From the NCBI GenBank assembly GCA_021793235.1, contig JAJYTD010000004.1:145005-209004 (forward strand): a DNA stretch of 64,000 nucleotides. The letters run 5' to 3'. The stretch is from Actinomycetes bacterium. Its GTDB lineage: Bacteria; Actinomycetota; Actinomycetes; Streptosporangiales; Streptosporangiaceae. Below, one piece after another: positions 16,994 through 26,932 of the stretch. Made by a program: the position numbers and the translations under genes. Numbering within the stretch: the first letter of the stretch is position 1; every line of letters begins with the position of its first letter. The notes below the pieces were generated by a model. That model was not told the DNA's origin. It saw only the letters and a list, made by a program, of their open reading frames with translations, and ran no database searches.

Positions 16994-17911
16994 GTGCGTT
17001 CAGCCGACACCGAAGGTATGCGCGGCGAACTACTCGGCTCATCCGGCATGAGTGCGGATTTCGTAGAGGCGAAGGCGCTGCATAGCTGGGAGCTCTCACA
17101 TGTGGAGCGCTTGATCCTGACGGACGGGACCACCATCATCTTCAAGTGCGCCACTGAGCCCTTCACGCATGAACATGAGGCACTGATCGGAGCCTGGCAG
17201 GCGGGCGTGGGCGTTCCCCGATTGATCAAGTTCTTCCGGTCAGGGACCACCTTGGCGATGCTGATGGAGGACCTGGGTGAACCCGACCAGGAGGCTACGG
17301 ATGAGCACGGCATCACCGCAGCCGTGCAGCTTCACTCCGCAGCGATCCCGCCGTCTCTTCCCCAAGCCGATAACAAGTGGTTGGCCTCCCTCCCGCAAAG
17401 GGCGATGCGTACCCTAGACCTTCTGAATGAACAGGGCCGATGGTCTGATGCCGACGACATCAGGGAGGCACTGCGCGACATCGACCGCGCGGCTTCCCAG
17501 CGAGCAGAGGGCACGACGACCGCACCCTATGGATGGGTCCACTCGGAGTTTCACCCCGAGAGCCTGCTCGTGCGCGATGGGCGCGTCCGTCTCTACGATC
17601 TCGCCCGTGCTTTCCACGGGCCGTGCCTTCTCGATCTCGCATCCTGGCACGGAACCGTCGAAGCACCTGACCCTGACCGAACCCGCGAGTTCCTGGAGTC
17701 CTACGTCGAGGCTGGAGGCAGCGCCAGCGCCCTCACACGCCGTGGCGGCCTGAAGCCGCAGGACTGGGCACTCGGATGGCACAGGGTGTGGGCTCTGGAA
17801 TGGTTCCTCGCCCAGGCCCTGGTCTGGATCGGTGACGTCTCGGCCGATCACGCCTACATGAACGTGGTCCGTCGCCACACCCACGATGCGGCGTATCTCC
17901 TCAACATCTGA
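16994..17911 (+). CDS. Aminoglycoside-phosphotransferase-like (APH/ChoK-fold) kinase
   Basis: 305 aa from GTG 16994 with AAGGAG seven bases upstream. The ATP-binding N-lobe has IIFKCATEPFTHEHEALIGA (Lys and Glu of the kinase fold) and a hinge AMLMEDLGE. The catalytic loop reads YGWVHSEFHPESLLV: the position usually Asp in HGDxHxxN is Glu within HSEFHPES. The metal loop RLYDLARAFHGPCLLDLA resembles the usual IDxD motif with YDLA. So it is a divergent APH-type kinase whose small-molecule or protein substrate is unknown. Eighteen bases separate it from the HAD-like gene. Confidence 0.7.
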   Translation: MRSADTEGMRGELLGSSGMSADFVEAKALHSWELSHVERLILTDGTTIIFKCATEPFTHEHEALIGAWQAGVGVPRLIKFFRSGTTLAMLMEDLGEPDQEATDEHGITAAVQLHSAAIPPSLPQADNKWLASLPQRAMRTLDLLNEQGRWSDADDIREALRDIDRAASQRAEGTTTAPYGWVHSEFHPESLLVRDGRVRLYDLARAFHGPCLLDLASWHGTVEAPDPDRTREFLESYVEAGGSASALTRRGGLKPQDWALGWHRVWALEWFLAQALVWIGDVSADHAYMNVVRRHTHDAAYLLNI

Positions 17912-17929
17912 TCTCTGGAGGACGGTCCC

Positions 17930-18559
17930 ATGGCAGGGAGCCCCCCGTATCTGCTGATCGACGTCGACGGAGTTCTCAACCCGTTCCCCGGCCCAGGCGG
18001 TTCTGTACCACCGGAGTACCACCCACACCGAGTCGCCTTCAAGGGCCATCAGGACGTACCGGTCTGGCTCAACCCACACCACGGGGTCACGATCAACGCC
18101 CTGAGCTCCACGGGCACCATCCGACCGCTCTGGGCAACGAGCTGGGGAGCCGAGGCGAACCTCCTGATCGCACCACACGTGAACATGCCCCAGATGCCAC
18201 ACATCGACTTGGGCACACCCGACATCTCAACGCCCCACCCTCACGGTTACCTCTGGAAGCGCGACCCGGTGGCCGATTGGCTCAAGGACGAAGCTGTCGC
18301 CTGGATCGACGACGACTTCGCACAGCCGGACTACGACTGGGCCATGGAGCGAACCTTGCTCGGTGTTCCCACGCTACTGATCCAGCCTGACCCATATGCA
18401 GGTCTACAGCATCACCATATCGCGGCCGTTCGGCTCTGGGCTATTGCTGTCATGCGGGACTACGACACCTATGGGAGCCATCATGAGCGCCCCCTTGCAG
18501 ACCCACGAGACCCAGTTGCTCCGGACATCCAGCGGAGTCCACGTTCCGATCGACCGTGA
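17930..18559 (+). CDS. HAD-like hydrolase of the accessory island
   Basis: 209 aa from ATG 17930, preceded by GGAGG. Motif I of the HAD family is visible as LLIDVDGVLNPF (residues ~8-19). A second Ser/Thr motif is plausible at LWATSWGAEAN, and an acidic motif IV at WIDDDFAQPDYD. The position after a divergent kinase gene (18 bp) suggests a paired phosphorylation/dephosphorylation or polynucleotide-type function, but this is inference. The 3' end overlaps the next gene by 77 bp. Confidence 0.7.
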   Translation: MAGSPPYLLIDVDGVLNPFPGPGGSVPPEYHPHRVAFKGHQDVPVWLNPHHGVTINALSSTGTIRPLWATSWGAEANLLIAPHVNMPQMPHIDLGTPDISTPHPHGYLWKRDPVADWLKDEAVAWIDDDFAQPDYDWAMERTLLGVPTLLIQPDPYAGLQHHHIAAVRLWAIAVMRDYDTYGSHHERPLADPRDPVAPDIQRSPRSDRP

Positions 18560-18968
18560 CCTCGTTCCGCTGATCCTCCGCCTCTGGTCCCTCGGCTTGA
18601 ATACCAGAGCCAGTTGTCAGAACTTCGGCGAATCGTTGGAGGACTCAGGCCCGGGAATACCTCCGGGCGATCCACGGTGGAGCGCCTTCTACGCCGATCG
18701 AGTGTGGTTGAAGCTGTCACCGGCCCCCGCCGAACACCTGATTACCCTTCTTGGCGCGGATAAGGAACTCAGCATCGCCATGAACGAATGGGGCAGGGCA
18801 GCATCCTGGCTTTGCATGCGCCCTGTTGTACCGGACGTCTACGGCGGACCAGCGCGAACCCGGGACACTCACCTCTTCTTCCCACGAAAGCATCTCGATC
18901 ATGTGGTGGAAGTGCTCGGCAGGTCGGAATCGGTTCCGTTCCAGCCAGATTCGGTGAGAACCGGGTGA
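18483..18968 (+). CDS. Uncharacterised 161-aa protein at the end of the island operon
   Basis: ATG 18483 lies inside the end of the HAD-like gene, in another frame. The protein begins MSAPLQTHETQLLRTSSGVH and contains LILRLWSLGLNTRASCQNFG, a pattern seen in small soluble actinobacterial proteins without assigned function. No membrane segment, signal peptide or catalytic motif is obvious. It is co-oriented with the unknown/kinase/HAD genes and probably shares their transcript. Confidence 0.55.
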   Translation: MSAPLQTHETQLLRTSSGVHVPIDRDLVPLILRLWSLGLNTRASCQNFGESLEDSGPGIPPGDPRWSAFYADRVWLKLSPAPAEHLITLLGADKELSIAMNEWGRAASWLCMRPVVPDVYGGPARTRDTHLFFPRKHLDHVVEVLGRSESVPFQPDSVRTG

Positions 18969-19237
18969 GTTCCTCCCCGCCCTCAAGTGAGCAAGGATTC
19001 ATCTCCGCAGTAGTCACAGATAATGGGGCCTCGCTCGGTGAACCGGGTGAGGCCCTTTGTGCCGCAGACTGAGCACGGCTCCGGACGCCGACGGACCCCA
19101 GCAGTGGCACCAGGGCGTGCCGCGCGGTGCGGGTGGCCCCCAGCGTGGCTCTGGCCGACCCACGGTGCCTAGCGTTGATGGGAGTTTTCTGAACCTCCTG
19201 CGGACATGGCGAAGGGCGCCAAGGATTGGTGTGTGAC
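18969..19237. other. Right edge of the island, no intact gene
   Basis: No supported intact gene. On the minus strand the frame ending at TGA 18983-18985 reads PCSVCGTKGLTRFTERGPII followed by CDYCGDESLLT, a small CxxC/CxxC zinc-ribbon-like pattern, but no start codon precedes it before an in-frame stop. It may be the tail of a broken gene. Confidence 0.35.
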
Positions 19238-19350
19238 GACCAACCTGGGCGCCATTCGCACCGCCCAGAGCATGGGGTGGTTGTGAGCATCATGGACGGA
19301 GAGAAGCTGCGCGGACTCGCCGAGGAGTTCGACAACACGGACCAGAGTGA
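19238..19350 (+). repeat. Direct repeat, right copy
   Basis: Second copy of the 3' end of the desR-like gene (ACCAACCTGGGCGCCATTCG.., missing one Arg codon relative to the left copy) plus the GTGA-overlapping start of the truncated small gene (GTG 19283). Upstream of it there is no receiver or HTH sequence, so only the last codons of the regulator are present. It ends exactly where the left copy ends (..CAGAGTGA). Confidence 0.85.
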
Positions 19351-19401
19351 AGTAGTGGGTGTGCGCCTTCGCTCCTTCGTTTGCCACCCCCCGCGTCTTG
19401 G

Positions 19402-21579
19402 TCAAAGGAACCGCAGGACCAGCATTGCCGTGTCGTCGGTGTGGCCGCCGGGGGCGAACTCCTCCAGGTCGCGGTCGAGGCGGACGATGACGGCCTGGGC
19501 GGTGAGGCCCGAACAGTGGGAGAAGATGTCCATCAGGCCTTCGTCGCCGAGCATGTCGGCATTGTGGCGGCGCTCGGTCACACCGTCGGTCACCGCGAGG
19601 AGTACGTCGCCGGAGGCGGCCTCGATGGTCTCGGTGTAGAAGTCGACGTCCTCGAACGCGCCCAGCAGCGGCTGTGAGGTACCCAGGGATGCCACCTCGC
19701 CTTTCCGGTTGAGCTTCAGCGGGAGCGGGTGGCCCGCCGAGACCAGGCGGATGCGCATGCCCTCACCCGGCTCGCCCATCGGCGTCATCTCGCCGTAGAG
19801 CATGGTGAGGAACCGGGTCGTGGTGTTCTCGTCCAGAATGGCCATGTTCAGCCGACGCATGATGTGGGCCGGCGAGAACCCCTCGCGAGCCAGCGCGCGG
19901 AGAGTGTGCCGGGCCAGGCCGGTGACGGCGGCCGCGGTCGGTCCGGTGCCGCAGACGTCGCCGATCGCGAAGCACCAGCGGCCATCGGCGGCGAAGATGT
20001 CGTAGAAGTCGCCGCCCACCACGGTGCGCTCGTCAGCGGAACGGTAGAACACGGCGTGGTCGACACCGGGAATGTCCGGTTCCTTCTCCTTGGCGGGGAG
20101 CAGGCTGCGTTGGAGGGCCTCGCTCATGGAGGTCTGCCCCTCGTAGAGCCGTGCGTTCTCCATCGCCGACGACACCCGGCTGGCCAGGTCGTCGACAACG
20201 TCCACGTCCTCGCGGGGGAAGTCCTCCTCCGTGTTCTTGCCCAGGGTCATCCGGCCGAGCGTCCGGCCGTGCGCGATCAGCGGAATGCTGATCGCGGGGC
20301 TCTCCGCCAGCTCCAGTGTCAGCTCGTCGGTCAGCCCCGCGGCGGTGAGCATGTCCTTGTCCCACAGCGGGCCCGGTACACGCTGCTCCGGGGGCGGCAT
20401 TTCGGTGAGCAGGGCGCGCAGCACGTCGTTGTAGTTCTCGTTGCTGTGCATGGTGTGCACCAGCCGCGGAGTCCCCAGATCGTTGACGGTGTGCACGGCG
20501 CACCAGGCGCCCAGCCGCGACGTGATCAACTGCGCGGCCAGCGCCGCCGTCTTCTGCTCGTCCAGCGTCCCGGTGAGCAGGTCGCTGGCCTCGGCGAGGA
20601 AGCTCAGGCTGGCCCGCCGGGCCAGCTCCACCTCGGCCAGCCGCGCGCGTTCCATGGGCAGCGCGATGCGGTCGGCCCCCTCCTGCAGCCGGCGGGCCGC
20701 GGTGTCCCCGAAGTGCCGGATGCGCCGTGACGCGACACCGATCAGGCCGGTGACCCGGCCTTCGACGATGAGCGGAGCGGTGACCAGGGAGCGCATGCCC
20801 GCTTTGGAGAGCCGGCCGCTGTGCGCCCGAGCGATCATCAGGTCATCGTTGATGACCGCGCCGGGGGCCGGCGCGACCGAGGGGAATGTCTCTTCGGTGC
20901 GGCTGCGGAACGAGCGCCAGGGGCCGCTGGTCAGTCCGGTGGCGGCGCGGAGTTCCCACTCGGTCTCATCGGTGGTGGCCAGCGCGATGTAGGCGGCGTC
21001 GCCGCCCAGGGCCGACCGGGCGTACTCGACGGTGCGGTCCAGCAATTCCGGCAGGGAGAGCCGAGCGGCCAGAGCGGCGTCCAGCGCGGCCCACGGGTTG
21101 GGCTTCACCGTCCGGCGGCGCGGCGGACGGGTCGGCAGCGGGGGCGCGAGTTCGGTCCCGGTCGGCTCGTCCTGGATCCGGAACCAGACGGCTTTGTCGT
21201 CCTTGCTGTAGCTGACACCCCACGTTGTGGCGAGTGCACCGGCGAGGGCGAGGCCCAGTCCGCCGTTGCGTCCGTTGTCAGTGGAGGGAGAGGTGTCCAC
21301 GGACAAGGGGCCCGCTTTGGGAACGGCGCGTTCGGGGACACGGTCGGCCACCACCACCTCGACCGCGTCCGGCAGGCGCCGGATGGTCAGCTCCAGCATG
21401 CTCTCCGCGTGGATGACCGCGTTCGTCACCAGTTCGCTGGCGAGCAGGATGATGTCATCGGTCGAATGCTCCACACCCCAGTCCCGCAGCGTCTCAAGGA
21501 CGAACAGTCGGGCATCGCCCGCTGTCTCGGGAGCGGGTGAGAACTCGCGGTGGGCGACCTTTATCGCATCATGTGGCAT
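19402..21579 (-). CDS. osaC: OsaC-like anti-sigma factor / SpoIIE-type phosphatase (HATPase-GAF-GAF-PP2C)
   Basis: 725 aa. Residues 1-140 form an RsbW-like ATPase (LLASELVTNAVIHA; NGGLGLALAGAL). Two GAF-like sensor domains follow (~180-330 and ~335-490). The C-terminus (~495-725) is a PP2C/SpoIIE phosphatase with its metal-site motifs VVGGDFYD, GDVCGTGP, VTDGVTE and DDTAML. In Streptomyces coelicolor OsaC has the same kinase-sensor-phosphatase layout, is transcribed divergently from osaAB and acts on the osmotic-stress sigma factor SigB. Here it is also divergent from an osaA-like and osaB-like pair. No sigma factor lies beside it, so the target must be elsewhere. Confidence 0.8.
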   Translation of the reverse strand: MPHDAIKVAHREFSPAPETAGDARLFVLETLRDWGVEHSTDDIILLASELVTNAVIHAESMLELTIRRLPDAVEVVVADRVPERAVPKAGPLSVDTSPSTDNGRNGGLGLALAGALATTWGVSYSKDDKAVWFRIQDEPTGTELAPPLPTRPPRRRTVKPNPWAALDAALAARLSLPELLDRTVEYARSALGGDAAYIALATTDETEWELRAATGLTSGPWRSFRSRTEETFPSVAPAPGAVINDDLMIARAHSGRLSKAGMRSLVTAPLIVEGRVTGLIGVASRRIRHFGDTAARRLQEGADRIALPMERARLAEVELARRASLSFLAEASDLLTGTLDEQKTAALAAQLITSRLGAWCAVHTVNDLGTPRLVHTMHSNENYNDVLRALLTEMPPPEQRVPGPLWDKDMLTAAGLTDELTLELAESPAISIPLIAHGRTLGRMTLGKNTEEDFPREDVDVVDDLASRVSSAMENARLYEGQTSMSEALQRSLLPAKEKEPDIPGVDHAVFYRSADERTVVGGDFYDIFAADGRWCFAIGDVCGTGPTAAAVTGLARHTLRALAREGFSPAHIMRRLNMAILDENTTTRFLTMLYGEMTPMGEPGEGMRIRLVSAGHPLPLKLNRKGEVASLGTSQPLLGAFEDVDFYTETIEAASGDVLLAVTDGVTERRHNADMLGDEGLMDIFSHCSGLTAQAVIVRLDRDLEEFAPGGHTDDTAMLVLRFL

Positions 21580-21948
21580 TGTGAAGCCGTACGGTCTCTT
21601 TCAGCGTCGAGTGGGCGGCCGCGTCCCCCGGCGGTAGCAGAACGATCACCCCACATTCCCTATTTCGTCCTCCGCCGGTTCCGGCGATATCTGCCCGGCC
21701 GCTTCAGGAACAGGTAGGAACAGCGATGCAATCATGATGTCAGAACGTGCATGTAGTGAGGAGCCCGGCCGCATAACGTGAAATCCAGAAGTCCATCCCC
21801 CGTGGACGAGACGGCGCGCCTTCGGTGCGCCGTAGTGCGGTGTACCGAAAGCCACGGCGGTGTTCCCGCCGACCGCCCGCGCACAACGGTCCCCCGGCTC
21901 CACCGCCGGGTGGTAGACGCCCACGTTGAGGAGTAGAGGAGGGGATCC
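21580..21948. other. Divergent promoter region between osaC-like and osaA-like genes
   Basis: 369 bp without a gene; it should hold the promoters of both transcripts. I looked for a SigB-type GTTT/GGGTAT pair and did not find a convincing one. Confidence 0.4.
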
Positions 21949-24900
21949 ATGTCCGAGGTCACCACTCGAGTACCGCAGCCGGAAGAACAGTTGGACGAGC
22001 TGCTCGACGCCCTGTACAGCATGCGCGACGGTGATTTCAGCGTACGGCTGAACACCCGAAGGGACGGTCGGGCCGGCGAGATCGCGTCGGTGTTCAACCA
22101 GGTACTCGACCACTGCGAGCAACTGAGCAGTGAACTGCAGCGTGTGGGCACCGTCGTCAGCACCGAGGGCAGGCTCAACGAACGCGTCTCGGTCAGTCCG
22201 GCGCGAGGAGCGTGGGGCACGAGCGTGCGGTCGCTCAACCAGCTGCTCGACGAGGTCAACGAACCGGTGACCGCGGTCGCCCGGATCCTCGACGCCGTGG
22301 CCGGGGGCGATCTGTCCCAGCGGGTGGACCTCACCAACCGGTACGGTTCCCTGAACGGCGATCTGCTCCGCCTCGCCACGTCGGTCAACCGCATGGCCGA
22401 CCAGATGCACAGCTTCACCAACGAGGTCACCCGGGTGGCGCGTGAAGTGGGCACCGAGGGCAAGCTGGGCGGCAGCGCGCAGGTCGACGGCGTCTCGGGG
22501 GCATGGCGGGACGTCACCGAATCGGTCAACCAGATGGCGGCGCGGCTCACCGCCCAGGTGCGCGACATCTCCACGGTGACGTCGGCCGTGGCAAAGGGCG
22601 ATCTGGGCCGCAAGGTGACGGTGAACGTCCAGGGCGAGATGCTTCAGCTCAAGGACACCGTCAACACCATGGTGGACCAGTTGTCGACGTTCGGCGACGA
22701 GGTCACCCGGGTGGCGCGTGAGGTGGGCACCGAGGGCAAGCTGGGCGGTCGGGCCAACGTCAAGGGCGTCTCGGGCATCTGGAAGGACCTCACCGACAAC
22801 GTCAACTCCATGGCCGACAACCTCACCAATCAGGTGCGGGATATCTCCCAGGTCACTACGGGCGTTGCGCGGGGCGATCTGAGCCGCAAGGTGACCGTGG
22901 ACGTCCAGGGCGAGATGCTTCAGCTCAAGGACACCGTCAACACGATGGTCGACCAGCTCGACTCGTTCGCCGACGAGGTCACCCGGGTGGCGCGTGAGGT
23001 GGGCACCGAGGGCAAGCTGGGCGGTCGGGCCAACGTCAAGGGCGTCTCGGGCATCTGGAAGGACCTCACCGACAACGTCAACTCCATGGCCAACAGCCTG
23101 ACCTACCAGGTGCGCAACATCTCTCAGGTCACCACCGCCGTCGCCAGGGGCGATCTGAGTAAGAAGATCACCGTTGACGCCCAAGGTGAGATGCTTCAGC
23201 TCAAGGACACCGTCAACACGATGGTCGACCAGCTGGAGTCCTTCGCCGGCGAGGTGACCCGCATGGCGCGCGAGGTGGGCACCGAGGGGACGCTGGGCGG
23301 CCAGGCGCACGTGCGCGGCGTGTCCGGGGTGTGGAAGGACCTCACCGACAACGTCAACTCCATGGCCAACAACCTCACCCACCAGGTGCGCCAGATCTCC
23401 ATCGTCACGCGAGCCGTCGCCAACGGGGACCTCACCAAGAAGGTCACGGTCAACGCCAAGGGCGAGATCCTCGAGCTCAAGGACACCATCAACACGATGG
23501 TGGACCAGCTCGACTCGTTCGCCGACGAGGTCACCAGGATGGCCCGCGAGGTCGGCACCGAGGGCCAGCTCGGCGGCCGCGCTGACGTGAAGGGCGTCAT
23601 GGGGACCTGGAAGGACCTCACCGAGAACGTCAACTCGATGTCGCACAACCTCACCACGCAGGTGCGCAACATCTCCCAGGTGACGTCGGCGGTGGCCAAG
23701 GGCGACCTGAGCAAGAAGATCACCATTGACGCCCAAGGCGAGATCCTCGAACTCAAGGACACCGTGAACACCATGGTGGACCAGTTGTCCGCGTTCGCCA
23801 CGGAGGTGACACGGGTCGCCCATGAGGTGGGCAGTGAGGGGCAGCTCGGCGGCCAGGCCAAGGTCGAGGGTGTGACCGGAACGTGGAAGCAGCTCACCGA
23901 CAGCGTGAACGAGCTGGCCGGCAACCTCACCACACAGGTGCGCGCGATCGGCGAGGTCGCCAGCGCGGTCACCCGGGGCGACCTGACCCGCAACATCCAG
24001 GTCGACGCCCGCGGCGAGATGCAGCAGCTCAAGGACAACATCAACCTGATGGTGAGCAACCTGCGCGAGACCACCGCGGCACAGCGCGACGAGGACTGGC
24101 TGAAGAGCAACCTCGCCCGCGTCTCCGGCCTCATCCAGGGCCACCGCGACCTCAACGAGCTGGCCCGGCTGATCATCACCGAGGTGACACCGCTGGTGCG
24201 GGCCCAGTACGGCGCCTGCTTCCTGCCCGAGGAGAAGGACGACGAGGAGACGTTCCGCCTCTACGCGAGCTTCGGCTACCGGCCTGACGGGCCCCGCCGC
24301 CTGCAGTCCGGGACCGGCCTGGTCGGCGAGGTCATCGCGCAGAAGAAGGAGATCATCGTCCACGATGTTCCGCCGGGCTACGTGAAGATCGAGTCCGGGC
24401 TCGGGAGCGCGCCGCCGCTGACGATCGTGATCCTGCCGATCATCTCCGAGGGGCGCGCGCTCGGCGCCATCGAACTCGGCTCCTACAGCCAGTTCCGCGA
24501 AGTCCACCTCGACTTCCTGCGCCAGCTCATGGCCCAGATCGGGACCACGATCAATACGATCCTGGCCAACTCCAAGACCGAATACCTGCTGCTGCAGTCC
24601 CGCCAGTTGACCAACGCCCTGCAGGAGCGCTCCAACGAGCTGCAGCGCCAGCAGGAGGAGCTGCGCCGCAAGAACGCGGAGCTGCACAGCAAGGCGGGCC
24701 AGCTCGCCAGCCAGAACCGGGCGATCGAGCTGCAGAACCGGCAGATCGAGCGGGCGCGGCGCTCCCTGGAGGACCGGGCCCACCAGCTGCAGATCTCCTC
24801 GAAGTACAAGTCCGAGTTCCTCGCGAACATGTCGCACGAGCTGCGCACCCCGTTGAACAGCCTGTTGATCCTGGCCCGGCTGCTGGCCGACAACAGCGAG

Positions 24901-26211
24901 CAGAACCTCACGTCCAAGCAGGTGGAGTTCGCGCAGACCATCCACAAAGCGGGCAACGACCTGCTCCAGCTCATCGACGAGATCCTGGACCTGGCCAAGG
25001 TCGAGGCGGGGCGCGCGGAGGTGCGGCCGGCCGATGTGTCGATCAGCCAACTGGTCGACTACGTCGAGGCGTCGTTCCGCCCGATGACCGCGGAGCGAGG
25101 GCTCGCGTTCGCCGTGGAAGTCTCCCCCGACATCCCCGACTACCTGTGGACCGACGAGCAGCGGCTGCAGCAGATCCTGCGCAATCTGCTGTCCAACGCG
25201 GTCAAGTTCACCGCCTCGGGCGAGGTGCGGCTGCTGATCGAACCCGCGTGGGCGATCGACGACGCCGACCTCGACAGGTTCGGTGAGAACGAGGAGGTCA
25301 TCGCGTTCTCGGTGACCGACACCGGCATCGGCATCTCCGCCGATAAGCTGCAGGTCATCTTCGAAGCGTTCCACCAAGGCGACGGCGGGACCATCCGCCG
25401 CTACGGCGGCACCGGGCTCGGCCTGTCTATCAGCCGCAACTTCGCGCGGCTGCTGGGCGGGGAGATCCAGGTGAACAGCGTCGTTGGCGAGGGCAGCACG
25501 TTCACCCTGCTGCTGCCGGTCCGGTTGCCGGAAAGAGCAGCGGAAGGCCTGGCGGAGGAGTCGACGAAGACCGTACCGGCGCTGGTCTCCGCCTCGCGGT
25601 CGGGGATGGAGCCGTTCATCGAGGAAGCCGTGGAGATCGCGGACAGCCCCGCCGACCTCGGCTCCCTGGAGCTGGATAAGGAAGCGGCGGAGCTCGAGCC
25701 GGTTCCGGTCCCGGTGCTCAAGACCACCGATGAGGTGGATGAGGGCGCCGACCAGGCCGACACGGAGGTGCGTGACGATCCCGAACGCGACGCTGTGCTG
25801 GCCGGCAAGCAGGTGCTGATCGTCGATGACGACATCCGCAACGTGTTCGCGCTGACCAGCGCGTTGGAAGCGCATGGGCTGCGCGTACTCTACGCGGACA
25901 ACGGAAACTCAGGTATCGAGAAACTGGAAGCCAACGAGGACGTCGAGCTGGTCCTGATGGACATCATGATGCCTGAACTCGACGGGAACGAGACGACCCG
26001 CATCATCCGGGAGATGCCGCAGTTCGCGGAACTGCCGATCATCTCGCTCACGGCCAAGGCGATGCAGGGCGATCGGGAGATCAGCCTGGAGGCGGGGGCG
26101 TCGGACTACGTGACCAAGCCGGTGGATCTCGACCACCTGCTGGATGTGATCCGGAAGTGGTTGGATCGGGGCGAGTCCAAAGACCGTACGGACAATGAGC
26201 AGGAGCAGTAG
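21949..26211 (+). CDS. osaA: OsaA-like hybrid histidine kinase with a HAMP array (Nik1 type)
   Basis: 1420 aa, ATG 21949 after a GAGGAG-rich leader. Residues ~20-700 are a HAMP array: an entry segment and six 92-residue repeats, each with GDLxxKxx[12 protein letters not shown] and [13 protein letters not shown]. Then come GAF (~715-870), a long coiled coil, HisKA with H963 in [12 protein letters not shown], HATPase_c ([19 protein letters not shown]) and a C-terminal receiver with D1338 in LMDIMMPE. There is no membrane segment, as in fungal Nik1-type osmosensors and Streptomyces OsaA, so it is probably cytosolic. The next gene follows after 2 bp. Confidence 0.85.
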   Translation: MSEVTTRVPQPEEQLDELLDALYSMRDGDFSVRLNTRRDGRAGEIASVFNQVLDHCEQLSSELQRVGTVVSTEGRLNERVSVSPARGAWGTSVRSLNQLLDEVNEPVTAVARILDAVAGGDLSQRVDLTNRYGSLNGDLLRLATSVNRMADQMHSFTNEVTRVAREVGTEGKLGGSAQVDGVSGAWRDVTESVNQMAARLTAQVRDISTVTSAVAKGDLGRKVTVNVQGEMLQLKDTVNTMVDQLSTFGDEVTRVAREVGTEGKLGGRANVKGVSGIWKDLTDNVNSMADNLTNQVRDISQVTTGVARGDLSRKVTVDVQGEMLQLKDTVNTMVDQLDSFADEVTRVAREVGTEGKLGGRANVKGVSGIWKDLTDNVNSMANSLTYQVRNISQVTTAVARGDLSKKITVDAQGEMLQLKDTVNTMVDQLESFAGEVTRMAREVGTEGTLGGQAHVRGVSGVWKDLTDNVNSMANNLTHQVRQISIVTRAVANGDLTKKVTVNAKGEILELKDTINTMVDQLDSFADEVTRMAREVGTEGQLGGRADVKGVMGTWKDLTENVNSMSHNLTTQVRNISQVTSAVAKGDLSKKITIDAQGEILELKDTVNTMVDQLSAFATEVTRVAHEVGSEGQLGGQAKVEGVTGTWKQLTDSVNELAGNLTTQVRAIGEVASAVTRGDLTRNIQVDARGEMQQLKDNINLMVSNLRETTAAQRDEDWLKSNLARVSGLIQGHRDLNELARLIITEVTPLVRAQYGACFLPEEKDDEETFRLYASFGYRPDGPRRLQSGTGLVGEVIAQKKEIIVHDVPPGYVKIESGLGSAPPLTIVILPIISEGRALGAIELGSYSQFREVHLDFLRQLMAQIGTTINTILANSKTEYLLLQSRQLTNALQERSNELQRQQEELRRKNAELHSKAGQLASQNRAIELQNRQIERARRSLEDRAHQLQISSKYKSEFLANMSHELRTPLNSLLILARLLADNSEQNLTSKQVEFAQTIHKAGNDLLQLIDEILDLAKVEAGRAEVRPADVSISQLVDYVEASFRPMTAERGLAFAVEVSPDIPDYLWTDEQRLQQILRNLLSNAVKFTASGEVRLLIEPAWAIDDADLDRFGENEEVIAFSVTDTGIGISADKLQVIFEAFHQGDGGTIRRYGGTGLGLSISRNFARLLGGEIQVNSVVGEGSTFTLLLPVRLPERAAEGLAEESTKTVPALVSASRSGMEPFIEEAVEIADSPADLGSLELDKEAAELEPVPVPVLKTTDEVDEGADQADTEVRDDPERDAVLAGKQVLIVDDDIRNVFALTSALEAHGLRVLYADNGNSGIEKLEANEDVELVLMDIMMPELDGNETTRIIREMPQFAELPIISLTAKAMQGDREISLEAGASDYVTKPVDLDHLLDVIRKWLDRGESKDRTDNEQEQ
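22416..24060 (+). repeat. Six tandem 276-bp coding repeats (HAMP units)
   Basis: The DNA encoding the HAMP array is a tandem repeat of 276-bp units. Units beginning near 22698 and 22974 are almost identical over ~150 bp (GTGGGCACCGAGGGCAAG through the block ending AACGTCAACTCCATGG), while the later ones diverge more. Recent unit duplication or gene conversion is likely, and the repeat number could vary between strains. Confidence 0.8.
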
Positions 26212-26213
26212 CC

Positions 26214-26852
26214 GTGCCGCAGAAGGCCAATATTCTCCTCGTGGACGATCGCGACGAGAACCTCACTGCCCTGGAGGCGATCCTCACCTCCCTTGATCAG
26301 AACCTGGTACGCGCCAACTCGGGCGAACAGGCGCTGAAAGCCCTATTGGAGGAGGATTTCGCGGTCATCCTGCTCGACGTGGTGATGCCCGGGATGGATG
26401 GGTTCGAGACCGCGGCCCACATCAAGCAGCGGGAGAAGACCAAGGACGTTCCGATCATCTTCTTGACCGGGACGGGGATCGACCGCCACAAGGTGTTCCG
26501 GGGGTATGCCTCGCGGGCGATCGACTACCTCACCAAACCGTTCGACCCGTGGGTGCTGCGCTCCAAGGTCGAGGTCTTCGTGGAACTGCACCACATCAAG
26601 CAGCAGTTGCGCGAACAGTCGCGGATGCTCCAACGCGAGCTGTCGGCCGAAACCGGCGAATCGGCCGGTCCGGTCGCCGCGCGCCTGCACCGCAGAGTCG
26701 CCGACGTCAACGCCAATCTCAAGTTGTTGCGCGAGCTGGCCGTCACCGATGAGCGCGAGACCGACGACCGTACGATCGAGGCGGTCCGCGACCTCGACCG
26801 GTCGGTCGCGCAGTTGACGACCCTGGTCGAAGCACTGCACGGTCCCGAGTAA
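26214..26852 (+). CDS. osaB: OsaB-like response regulator
   Basis: 212 aa from GTG 26214, two bases after the osaA-like stop. The receiver domain (ILLVDDRDENLTALEAIL; acceptor D55 in LLDVVMPGMDGF; FLTGTG; YLTKPFDPW) is followed by a helical, coiled-coil-like region and not by a DNA-binding domain (HHIKQQLREQSRMLQREL..). Streptomyces OsaB has this layout and is needed for osmoadaptation. It is the likely phosphotransfer partner of the preceding hybrid kinase and probably signals through protein contacts. Confidence 0.8.
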   Translation: MPQKANILLVDDRDENLTALEAILTSLDQNLVRANSGEQALKALLEEDFAVILLDVVMPGMDGFETAAHIKQREKTKDVPIIFLTGTGIDRHKVFRGYASRAIDYLTKPFDPWVLRSKVEVFVELHHIKQQLREQSRMLQRELSAETGESAGPVAARLHRRVADVNANLKLLRELAVTDERETDDRTIEAVRDLDRSVAQLTTLVEALHGPE

Positions 26853-26932
26853 GGGGCCTCGCTGTTGGGCGGTCTGCGCAGCAGGAGCCGGTGGGAGCCC
26901 GCGGGCAGTCCCGGTCCGGCCGGCGTCCCCGC

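Noticed and set aside
22416..24060. CRISPR-like regular repeats
   Set aside because: The 276-bp periodicity is in frame and encodes HAMP units; there are no short repeats with unique spacers.
21646..25875. Long 1409-codon open frame on the minus strand opposite the osaA-like gene
   Set aside because: It is the antisense of a clear HAMP/GAF/HisKA/REC protein; high GC keeps antisense frames open. The sequence is repetitive and has no domain.
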